This document shows, piece after piece, positions 55,168-64,000 of a stretch of DNA of 64,000 nucleotides. Made by a program: the position numbers and the translations under genes. Position 1 is the first letter of the stretch. The number at the start of each line of letters is the position of its first letter. Source of the stretch: Phytophthora quininea (taxonomy: Eukaryota > Oomycota > Peronosporomycetes > Peronosporales > Peronosporaceae); contig JAAVTG010000586.1 of the NCBI GenBank assembly GCA_011947345.1, positions 248,001 to 312,000 on the forward strand, given 5' to 3'. The notes under the pieces are model-generated. The model had not been told where the DNA came from, did no database searches, and saw only the letters and a list, made by a program, of their open reading frames with translations.

Positions 55168-55862
55168 TCATTTCTTGATGGCCGACTGCAGCGTGCGTCT
55201 GGACGAGATGCTGTCCATGCGGTTCATCTCGTTCACCGCCGTCAGCACTTCGTTAATGTTGGTCTCGAGCACCATGCCCCCATGACGATCTCGTCCAGCG
55301 CGTAGTGCACCTTGTCGCTGTGGAAGATCAGGTCCAGCTCACACACGTTCTCAAAGATCTTGTCCAACGTCTCGACGAACACTGCAGCAACATGTCCATC
55401 ATCAGTCAGCACACGTAAATAACCTCTCTCTCTCTCTTTCACTGTACCTTGGATGAGATCCAGGATGCCCAGATCACTTTCCTGCTTGTCCACCGCAAAC
55501 ACAAAGTAGAGCGTCGCGTAGTGGCGGTAGATGAGCTTCACGCCGTCCCCCAATACCGGACCCTGTCATCAACAGACCTAGTTAACCCCCATCTCCAGTA
55601 TTGAGTCCACTTCTCCATCCACGTACGTCCCCTCTAGGAAGTTACACAGCGTATCCGGCCGCTTGGACACCTGCGTGTAGATGTCTCGGATCACTGCCTG
55701 CTGCTCGGCATCAGGCTAGTGTGACCGCGTAAACCCCACGCACAGCAAGTCAGAAGACACAGCCACCTCAACACATAGCAACCTTCCACCTACCACGTGC
55801 TCGTAGAACTTGACGATCCGCGGCTTGCCGTGGTTGTTCACGATGAGGATCCCCTTGATCAT
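55168..55862 (-). CDS. AP3S: AP-3 adaptor complex sigma subunit
   Basis: Small subunit of the AP-3 coat sorting cargo from endosome/Golgi to vacuole-type organelles. Four exons: 55862-55794, 55715-55623, 55562-55448, 55381-55168. Clathrin adaptor small-chain motifs: MIKGILIVNNHGKPRIVKFY, then LIYRHYATLYFVFAVDKQES, LGILDLIQVFVETLDKIFEN, and VCELDLIFHSDKVHYALDEI. The length, about 163 codons, fits the family; the C-terminal TLQSAIKK is short compared with animal AP-3 sigma. One G appears to be missing in the run at about 55278, so the frame breaks after EIVMG and the remainder (LETNINEVLTAVNEMNRMD) is in the next frame. 57 bp separates it from the divergent BTB gene. Confidence 0.88.
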
Positions 55863-55918
55863 CTTCTATCAAAAACGGGTTATAGTCGTGGTAACCCTGG
55901 TTACACAAACAACAAACC

Positions 55919-57237
55919 ATGGCAAGCAGCAGCAGCAGCTCGACCAACGGCGGCTCTCGTCGCTCGAACACTCGCCAGCGGGACGTGGATATGGACCTAC
56001 CGAACCGAAGACGAGCTGCCTCTGCCACTCAGAACCACGACAGCAGCGAAGACATGGAACGAGAGACGGAAGACGAGGAAGAGTCCGAAGAAGAAGAGAC
56101 CCAGATCCCAATTGACGAGCAGACGCAGGAACTACCTACAGCCAGAGACACGAGTCCACCGCCAGTGCATCGTCGCTCTCCTCCGACATCTCCGCCGCTT
56201 CCTCCAGACGTGGCAGTGGCTGGATCTCCCACCGGACCTCCCTCCATCACGTCTCCCTTTGATGTGGAGACGACTCCTGCATCTGGAGAAGACGACGACT
56301 CTCGGTCGGAGACGGGGTCGGAAGTGAGTTTAGGCTCAGGAAATGCTCCCAGGAGACAGAGACCCAGGAAGAGAGTCACGACGCAGTGCTCGGACTTTAA
56401 GGATCTGTCGGAGAGGTTAAAGAGAGCTGTTGTACCCACTGCAGAAGATGAAGAGAGCTTTGGAGAGAGCGTAGTGGGGGCAGATGTGGTGCTCTGTGTG
56501 CGGCCTGGAGACAATCGACGAGGCGAAGCTGCAAGTGGTGGTAATATGAGACGCTTCCACGCGCACAGGTTCGTGTTGGCGTCGAGTTCGGAGCCGTTCC
56601 GAGTGATGCTGACAGGGACCATGAGAGAAGCGAAACAACGAGATGTCCAGCTGCATGGAATTGAGCCGGTCATTGTGGAGAAGATGCTGCTGTTTATCTA
56701 TACTGGAGACGTCGTACTGGATCTCGAGACTGTGCTGGGCTTGCTGATCGCGGCCGAGATGTATGAGCTCGAGGCGCTGCGTGAAATGTGCAAGGGCTTC
56801 GTGCTCAAGTATGCGCACGAAGTGTTCTGCGACCCGATGATCGTCCAGTTGCCTGAAAATATTTTATTGGAGCTCATTCCGCAAGATGAGCTGCAGATCC
56901 GAGAGTTGGCACTCATGGAGGCACTCGTCATGTGGGGCGAGTCTCGAGTCGCTAACGCAGACAAGCCACTGGGGAGATGCTCGCCGAAATGATGGAGTTT
57001 GTGCGCTTCCCCACCATGAGTGTCAGCGATCTATACGGCAAAGTGCGGCCGCTGGTCAATGACGGTGTGATCCGCGAGCACTTGCTGACAGAAGCGCTGT
57101 TCAACCATCTCAAGTGGGGATCCCAAACAGGCGTCGCAGCGAAACGTGCCAAACCACGTGCGCTCACAGCCTCGCTGCGGAAGCGCAAGCGTGTGTCGTT
57201 CACCCAACATGTCACCTTCGAAGCAGCGGCAGAGTAA
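55919..57237 (+). CDS. BTB/POZ-BACK domain protein
   Basis: Probable substrate adaptor for cullin-3 ubiquitin ligase. A long Ser/Pro/acidic disordered N-terminus (about 170 residues) precedes the BTB domain: SVVGADVVLCVRPGD, FHAHRFVLASSSEPFRVML, then VEKMLLFIYTGDVVLDLETV and LLIAAEMYELEALREMCKGF. The BACK domain follows (NILLELIPQDELQIRELALM, EALVMWGESRV). One base is missing at GGGG near 56973, shifting the frame before EMMEFVRFPTMSVSDLYGKV. The basic tail (SLRKRKRVSF) resembles a nuclear signal. Single exon. Confidence 0.82.
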
Positions 57238-57378
57238 AGTCGGCGAGTCGAGCAAGCTGATAGCAAACGATAACCGTTTCAAGCTACCTGCGGCGATTAT
57301 TATTGATTCAACAAAGACAAGTTCACGACGCTATTCGTTCAGGAACGTCTGCAAGAGACAAAAAGAAAATACTTCAAA

Positions 57379-59020
57379 CTAGTCATACTCGTTCATACTC
57401 ATGCTGGCCTCGGTTGAGTACTCTCCTTCCAGCACATCCAGGAAAGAACTTGAGATCTTCCGCGAGATCGTAGTCAGTATTCGCTCAACGTGCATGAAAC
57501 ATTTTATGACAAACCTCGAATGCTCTTGCAGTCGCAAAAATCGGTCGATGTCGTTCTCGGTCTGCAAGCAACAAGACACGCATTTAGGATTGTTCTCGTA
57601 TCACAAATAATTCGCTAACCTTGTGTCTGTGAAACCAGTTCAATTTCGACAGATACGTGAAGATTTCTCCCTCAGTCGACCGTCGTAGCAGCGGCGTCTA
57701 CAATTCAGGAACATCATGATTTTATAAAACTCAATTCTTGCATCACCATCTCCCACTGCTGCCCTACCTCGACCACACTGAAGATCGTTAAGCATGTCTG
57801 GAAAAATACCTTCCACCCAAACTCAAAGAACAGGTTGAGGAACGCAAGGACGTATCGATGTGGCAGCAGTCGGCAATCTGTGAAAAGTGTCAAGATCCAG
57901 CTGCAGATCAACAACGACAGTAGTTATTAGTATACCACCAAACAGCAGGATTAGGCTCCACCTTACCAGGACGCGTAGGTTGACGGGTGAATATCGCGAT
58001 CCGATAGGTGGGAGTGCAGACGTGGTAGATGCAATCGTAACGCCTCGTCCAACTGGAAGTAGCGGAGATTCACGTCTTTCATGTCGGGACCGTAGATATT
58101 GTCCAGCTTGTACTTTTCTGTCAGCGCCAAGAAGAGTCGGAAAGCGATCTCGCTATTCATCTTGGATTCCTGAACCAACATCGCCGCTAAAGAAGTCATG
58201 CCCTGCGCACAGCATTTTATCAGTACAAACAGCTCTTTCAATGCCATTTCACCCTATTCCAACCTGACAGTATCCAATCTGTGGCTTGAGCATCAGAAAT
58301 ACACTCAGCAGTAGATGTGTGCTGGTCTTCCACGCGCCAAACTCGGCTGGAGAGTACTTGGACTTGACTAGAAAATTTGGTTTCTTGGGGGTACTCAGCG
58401 TGATCTGCAATTGCTGGAAAGTCCGGTCCACATCCTGTTGAGCACCAGTGTCAGTTCAACTTCAATACCAAAAGTATCTTGTTCATGTTGGCACCTACTC
58501 GATCCAGCATCCGCTGCTGCTCCGCACTGGTCACCGTCCTCTTCTTCAGCTGCTGCACCAGCCACTGGTACTCATCGCCTGACAAATCGGTGGGCTTGAC
58601 GATAAACTGGCGCTTCCGCACCAGGAACAGCCACTTCTCTCCGTGGCAGCCGAAAGGCAGCACTTTGAAGCGCCACAGCAACTGGCGGAAGCTGAAGGCT
58701 GGCTGGGCCCCTTTCACTTGGGGCTGGCAGCTTTTGCACAACACGTGAGGCTCCAGCCCGCACGAGCAGAATGGACACACGAATGCGTGGCAGAACTAGC
58801 AGCAAAACAAACAAATAAATAAAAATAAGAACGCAATGGCACATTTTACTTAAAGATTACGGAAATGATGGAAACCCCATACGCTGCAGGCTTTCGCTGG
58901 TCGAAAGTGGTGACAGGCCACTTGACAGCATTCGCAGAAGGGAGGTGCGTCTACAGCTGCGTCGGGTGGAGCCTCCTTGGCGCCTGGGAACGCCGAGGTT
59001 ACGCGAGGCTTCTTCTCCAT
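57379..59020 (-). CDS. zinc-finger TBC domain RabGAP
   Basis: Seven exons (59020-58883, 58795-58499, 58434-58264, 58202-57967, 57900-57768, 57697-57620, 57561-57379) total 1236 nt, 411 residues with no frame break. Residues about 31-70 carry a treble-type Cys/His cluster (CECCQVACHH, CSFCHAFVCPFCSCG, CKSCQ). A PH-like segment may follow (LPFGCHGEKWLFLVRKR). The TBC domain has DVDRTFQQL, giving the arginine finger position, and IGYCQGMTSLAAML, giving the glutamine finger. It continues with LDEALRLHLPRLHSHLSDRD and WILTLFTDCRLLPHRYVL. Both catalytic fingers appear present, so Rab GTPase activation is expected. Tail to tail with the BTB gene, 141 bp apart. The zinc cluster fused before TBC is unusual. 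Confidence 0.83.
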
Positions 59021-59145
59021 CGCGGCAATCTTATTCGAAAAGAAATCGAAATGGATTCAAGATTTGTCACACTGTCTTCTAATTGGGTAGCATACGGTAC
59101 AATTCCACGATGGCTACACTGGGTGGACGCTTCGGTGGACATGTG

Positions 59146-60442
59146 TCACTTTTCTGCGTCCTCTTCGGCATCTTTGTCGTCATCCTCTGCAGCTTGCTCG
59201 CCTTCAGCCTCAGCCTCGGCCTCCGACGCGCCGTCCTCTGTCACCAGACCCTGCGTCCACAGCAGGCGGCCTGTGAGCTTCGCAGTGGCCTCGTCCTTGA
59301 TCGATTTCTTCTGCGTGCCCTTCATTTCGGCCTCGAACTTGGCTCTCCAGGCGGCAAAAGACTCCACAGTCACCGGTGTGCCTATTCAATGAATGAAACA
59401 TCCCTGTAAGCACCTCTGTATGCATGGCCCAGAGTTTGTTTGTTTGGTTGGTTGGTTTCCTACCGTGGAATTCGGGCTTTGCGTGAGACCGCGCCATTTC
59501 CTGATCGTCAAGTAAAAAGCACCTTACGTTAGCAACAAACAACTGGTACATGTTGACTGCTGCAGCTTGATCGATACCCACCTCCTCCTGCTTCTCGGTC
59601 TCGATCTTCTCCTCCTTCTTCTTCTTCATCTCCATACGCCGCAGCATTTCCTGATGCTCCGATCCATCCTGTCATCAATAAGATAACCACAAGTTATCGA
59701 TATATCCCTCTGCACTCACACTAAGCAGATTCTGACGTACGTTGCCCTCTCGGTTGTTCTCGACTAAATATTCCCGCACAGCCTCGCAAAGTGTGTACAT
59801 CATGGCCATCCCCATGTTCTCCTCAATCTGCTGCGTCAGCAACTCCTTCATGTCCTTGTGTTGTCTATCGGACAAGCCCTTGTTCAGGATAATCTCCAGC
59901 TGCAGCACACATTGCAACACCACTTCTACGTCAAACTTTTACTCACTCCAGTATCCATCTCAAAGCGCACCTTCGGCTCTACGTCCGGGTATGTGTCAGG
60001 GATTTCCGCCTTCAGCGTCATCGCCACTGTAAACAACCAAAAGTACTTGTCAAAATCAGCAGTACCTAGCTTCCTGTATGTACTGCCAGACAACCCTACC
60101 AAAGTTGTTCTCTCCGTCCTGGTTGGGCACCACCTTCACCTGGTACGTCAACGGCTCCTCCGACAGCTCTGCAGCAATGGTCATAATATTGCATCAATAA
60201 CCTAAGCAGAAATTCCTTGAGAATCTACATCCCAACGTACTGGTGAAGTCGTCCATGTAGATGGCCTCCAGGGCCTCCACCTCCATGGCCTGCTCCTCCT
60301 TGTAGTCTGCTCATAAAGACCCACCACGATGCCAGTCGATTGCATGAGTACGTGATGTACTCGTCATATATAACAACTGAGCATTCACGCGCCGTGAAGC
60401 CCTGCAAACAGCTCCAGAGACGTCGCCATTCGTACCAGTCAT
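59146..60442 (-). CDS. RWDD1: RWD domain-containing protein 1 (DFRP2/Gir2 type)
   Basis: Binds DRG-type GTPases and associates with translating ribosomes in other eukaryotes. Eight exons (60442-60436, 60306-60241, 60168-60100, 60026-59947, 59899-59741, 59668-59582, 59500-59464, 59381-59146) sum to 741 nt, 246 residues, one frame. Exon 1 is only 7 nt. MTDYKEEQAMEVEALEAIYM opens the RWD domain, with IPDTYPDVEPKVRF as its YPxxxP turn. A charged helix (RRMEMKKKKEEKIE) and the DFRP-type tail TPVTVESFAAWRAKFEAE follow, ending in acidic repeats. It lies 125 bp upstream of the zinc-finger TBC gene on the same strand. Confidence 0.92.
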
Positions 60443-60530
60443 CCTGCGCTTGCCTTGGGAGTAATGAAGGCCAAGTATACAAAATCAAGTGGTGTGAATT
60501 TTGGATTTCTACAAAAACGAAAACGTCACG

Positions 60531-62583
60531 ATGGACGAGGACTACAAGCTCGCCAAGGAGGCCTTCGTCTCCGGGCTACAGGGCACTTCTGCGCAAGAAG
60601 TCTTCTTGGTGTTCGCTATTGCGCCTGTACGCAGCTGTCTATGCGCTTTTATTGCCGCAATTGTGCACGCAGAGCAGCTAAAATGACGGTGGAATGGTGT
60701 TGTATCGTTGTCAGGGGAGTCTATGGCTTTATTCGGAGCTCATGCTGCTGCTGAAGGTCGTGGGCATTCGATCTCTCGGTGCCGAACCCTCCAACTTATT
60801 GGTGACGGTCTTGTTGGAGTTTCTGGTGACGGTGGTGCCCACGATGGTGGGCTTCAGCTTTGCCAAGTACGCGCTGCCGTTGCTGTTGATGGTGTACTCG
60901 CTCGCAGCGATCTTTAGTGCGCTGTCGTGGTTCCACGCCAAGGAGTACATCCACAAATTCTGCCGCAAGGAGAAGATGAATCAACTGCTCGAGAAGGAGC
61001 TGCCGTTCTTGACCAACTTTCGAGCGCAGATCATGATCTCCACGTAAGTGTGGCCGCGAGAAACGGCTTAAGAAGGTAGCTGACACGCGATCATCGTGCA
61101 GGTGCTTCGCGATCCTTGCGGTGGACTTTACTGTGTTTCCACGTCGCTTTGCCAAGACGGAAAACGTCGGGTTTAGTGTGGTGCGTTGCGTTTGGGATGC
61201 TGAGACTGTAGCTGTCAATGCGGCTGACTGCAATGGCTGATGGTTAGATGGACATTGGAGTGGGTGGATTTATTGTCTCCTCGGCAATAGTGTCGGCGTA
61301 TGCCCGACAAGCACGTCCTAGCACTGCGACGAAGCGGTAGGCAGCGATGACTCCGCATTTCACCGTTCTATGCGGTGCTAATTTTTCGTGTTTGCCTTAG
61401 ACATCATCAGCAGGACAGCCGCAGCTTTCTGCAGGAGTGCTATTTTTTCTAAGGCCAATTGTTCTCGTATTGGTGTTCGCGTTCGCAAGGTTTTGACGGT
61501 GAAGGGGTCAACTATCAGGTATTGCAACAATCTGCCAAATGTTATTGATCGCTGCTCCCCGCTGACAACCGTGGTGTGTTTGGGCGATGTGTAGGAGCAT
61601 GTATCCGAGTACGGGGTGCACTGGAACTTTTACTTTACACTTGCAGGAGTCTATCTGGCGTATTCCTTTCTACGGATATTCGGCAAGTGGGCTACTAGCC
61701 CTGTCATTGCGGTGTTGATTGCCTTCGGTACGCAGCCCTACCACGCAGTATTGGCCTGCAATTTCGGGTTCAACAAGAGTTGTGTTTCTTTCTATTCTGC
61801 TAGGCTACCAAGTATACCTCTCGCACTATCACGGAGAGGACTTCATTCTCAACGCGCCTAGAGACAACTTGTTCAGTCAGAACCGAGAAGGAATCCTCAG
61901 TTTGGCGGGTAAGGCTTCGTTGTGTGCTTGGATATGCACACAACCAGTGTCCTCATGCTTTTGCTTTGGTATGCATGCACGCAGGGTACACCTCGCTCTA
62001 CATGCTGGCGGTGTACGCTGGTCAATGCATTTTCAGCTACATGGACTCGAACGGAGCGAAGGCGCAACGCAGCATGCGATGGCTAGTGGTCACACTATTT
62101 TTATTGCCGTGTTGCTGTGGCTGTCGACGTACCTCGCTGTGAAGCTGGTGGCACGCCCGTCACGAAGAATGGTGGGCTAATATCGTCGTACGAATATGCA
62201 AGTCTGACAACGTGTGTGTGTGTGTAGTTGAACTTGTCGTACCTGCTGTGGACCATGGCCGAGTCCGTCTTCCTCCTGGCGACGTACTGCGCCATCCAGA
62301 CCGTTTGGTGCGTCAATTTTAGACTCCATCACCGCCAAACGTTCTAACATGTATCGTGCCGTGCAGCATGCTGCCGAGGGTGCCGTTGCTGTTCCAGGGC
62401 GTCAACCGCAACCAGCTCTTCGTGTTCATCGTGGCCAACTTGATGACAGGCGCCGTCAACCTCAGCATGCACACCATCAACACGAGTCCGTCGGTCGCGT
62501 CGGTTGTGCTGCTGCTGTACATGCTGGCGGTCTGCGCGCTCGCGTCCGTGCTGGAGCACCACCACGTCCGCATCAAGCTCTGA
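60531..62583 (+). CDS. PIGW: GPI-anchor inositol acyltransferase PIG-W/GWT1
   Basis: ER enzyme that acylates the inositol of early GPI intermediates. Start MDEDYKLAKEAFVSGLQGTS matches the family N-terminus. Exons 60531-60626, 60715-61043, 61102-61180 and 61248-61336 are clear, with more to 62583. Conserved blocks: ILAVDFTVFPRRFAKTENVG, MDIGVGGFIVSSAIVSA, EYGVHWNFYFTLAG, HGEDFILNAPRDNLFSQNRE, GYTSLYMLAVYAGQCIF, and NQLFVFIVANLMTGAVNLSM near the end. Twelve or so membrane segments are predicted by eye. Frame changes at T and G runs near 61450-61515, and near 62100, look like homopolymer errors. Stop at 62581-62583. Confidence 0.87.
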
Positions 62584-63025
62584 TAGATCGATCGGCTTTT
62601 AAACTGCGACGGTAAATGGCACCGCGGCTCATCGCAGGGTTTTGTGCTGGTGCAGCACCATCAAAACTCGGCCCCGCAAATGTATCGGTCAGAACAACAC
62701 GACAAAGCCAAAGGTACATGCGCTCAAGCGCCGTGCGCCCAGGACAAAGCAAAGGAAGCTGTTGCATTCGTAGAGGAGACAGTGTGGGTGGAGAGCAGCG
62801 CTCGCTGCCTGCCGAGTATCTTCCGCTGCTGCGTGTCTGCGTCACGCATGCCATGCCCGCCACACGTTTTGCGATCTTCCATCATTCCCCGACTTATTCG
62901 TATCGGTTTAGGCGGGGAAAACGTGGTAGCAGCTCTTCCTCAATGACATCACACTTCGATCTGCGCCCACGAGCCCGACGGACCACCCAAAGGACCAACG
63001 GAATCCCCGCACTCTGCAGTTTGTC
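62584..63025. other. intergenic region upstream of desaturase
   Basis: About 440 bp with no supported gene. An open plus frame runs through but lacks any domain. Presumably promoter and 5' UTR of the desaturase. Confidence 0.45.
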
Positions 63026-64000
63026 ATGGCGCCCATCGAGACCGACAAGAGCATGACCGCCAGCGCCGGTGCGTCCAAACCCTCTCTACCTGCTATTGAA
63101 CCCCTCAAGACCCTCTGACCGGTGTGTGTGTGTGTGTGATCTCTCAGAGGGCCTGCGCGAGCGTAAGCCTGCCGCCAAGAGCTTCCCGGACGCCACCTAC
63201 ACGTGGCAGGACGTGGCCAAGCACAACACGGCCAAGAGCGCCTGGGTCATTATCCGCGGCGTGGTCTACGACGTGACCGGTACGCGCCAGACGCTCACGG
63301 TATCCGATCCAATACTGATTTAACCTCTCTGCTGCTTGCTTTGCACCACCAGAATGGGCGGACCGCCACCCGGGAGGCCGCGAGCTGGTGCTGCTGCACT
63401 CTGGACGTGAGTGCACCGACACGTTCGACTCGTACCACCCCTTCTCCAACCGCGCCGACAAGATCCTGGCCAAGTACGCGGTCGGCAAGCTCGTCGGAGG
63501 CTCCGAGTTCCCCACCTACAAGCCCGACACGGGCTTCTACAAGGAGTGCTGCGAGCAGGTCAAGCAGTACTTTGAGGACAACAAGCTGGACCCGAGAAGT
63601 CCCTACTCGGGGCTCTGGCGCATGATGTTCGTGGCGGCCATCGCGGCGGTGGCCTACATGGGCATGAACCAGCTCATCCCGGGCAACGTGTACGCGCAGT
63701 ACGCGTGGGGTGTGGTCTTCGGAGTCTTCCAGGCTCTGCCGCTGCTGCACGTGATGCACGACGCGTCCCACGCCGCCATCACTAGCAGCCCGACGGGCTG
63801 GGCGATCATCGGACGCCTCGCCATGGACTGGGTCGCTGGCGCCAACATGGTCTCGTGGCTCAACCAGCACGTGGTGGGCCACCACATCTACACGAACGTG
63901 GCGGGTGCGGACCCGGATCTGCCCATGGACTTCAAGAGCGACGTGCGTCGTATCGTGTACCGTCAGGTACTGCTGCCCATCTACAAGTTCCAGCACCTGT
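63026..64000 (+). CDS. cytochrome b5 front-end fatty acid desaturase, delta-5-like, partial
   Basis: Truncated by the window end. Exons 63026-63068, 63148-63279 and 63353-beyond 64000, with phase-1 introns of 79 and 73 nt, keep frame. The N-terminal cytochrome b5 domain has heme-binding HPGG in WADRHPGGREL. The membrane desaturase domain shows histidine box 1, HDASH (in HVMHDASHAAITSSPTG), and box 2, HVVGHH (in LNQHVVGHHIYTNVAGADPD). The third box (QxxHH) would lie past the end. Sequence around WLNQHVVGHHIYTNVAG and the DPDLP spacing resembles delta-5 front-end enzymes of oomycetes and thraustochytrids, which make arachidonic/eicosapentaenoic acids in the ER. Regioselectivity is inference. 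Confidence 0.88.
63122..63138. repeat. GT dinucleotide repeat
   Basis: About eight GT units within intron 1 of the desaturase gene, just before the acceptor. Probably neutral. Confidence 0.7.

Noticed and set aside
62616..63056. A 146-codon plus frame before the desaturase
   Set aside because: It lacks domains, overlaps the desaturase start in another frame, and has the composition of an upstream region.
1..64000. CRISPR arrays, bacterial operons, rRNA or tRNA genes
   Set aside because: No regularly spaced short repeats, no Shine-Dalgarno-linked gene strings, and no recognisable rRNA or tRNA sequence. Spliced genes show this is eukaryotic DNA.

Overview
The window is oomycete nuclear DNA, most likely from a Phytophthora-like plant pathogen. 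Three things point there: compact genes with 55-80 nt GT/AG introns and gaps of roughly 100-200 bp; a run of TCACTCCGCAATTTGCC matching the published oomycete Inr+FPR core promoter; and secreted proteins with an RxLR motif. Splice models are my own reading. Seven are especially secure because the summed exons give one open frame: CCR4, the MscS channel, the ankyrin gene, the zinc-finger TBC gene, RWDD1, the single-exon HAL gene and the right-hand aminopeptidase.

Layout. 0.7-10.5 kb: secreted lipase, DUSP12/YVH1-type phosphatase, a coiled-coil protein divergent from COG5, and a membrane-anchored WW protein. 10.4-20.9 kb: two inverted, nearly identical M1 aminopeptidase genes flanking a histidine ammonia-lyase; the right arm ends inside a copied 5' scrap of the WW gene, upstream of a multi-IQ protein. 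24.4-33.5 kb: WASH complex subunit 1, plant-type CCR4 deadenylase, a nucleotidyltransferase-EamA transporter fusion, and an MDR oxidoreductase. 33.6-38.4 kb: a palindrome of about 2.3 kb arms with four copies of an RxLR-type secreted protein gene and two decayed MscS channel copies, beside the intact MscS gene. 40-47.4 kb: PH-PH-TBC RabGAP, mitochondrial-type rhomboid protease, and a Tigger/CENP-B-like transposase-derived gene. 47.6-64 kb: ankyrin protein, PH-PX protein, transportin-3-like importin, small mitochondrial membrane protein, AP-3 sigma, BTB/BACK protein, zinc-finger TBC RabGAP, RWDD1, PIG-W/GWT1, and the 5' part of a cytochrome b5 front-end fatty acid desaturase.

Many genes serve membrane traffic (COG5, WASH, AP-3 sigma, two RabGAPs, PX protein, rhomboid, GPI acyltransferase), but this is probably ordinary gene neighbourhood, not an operon-like system. 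A recurring feature is one-base reading-frame breaks at homopolymer runs in at least ten conserved genes. The two palindrome arms also differ from each other mainly in homopolymer length, so much of this is probably consensus error rather than true pseudogenisation. The most interesting structures are the effector palindrome and the converted aminopeptidase pair.
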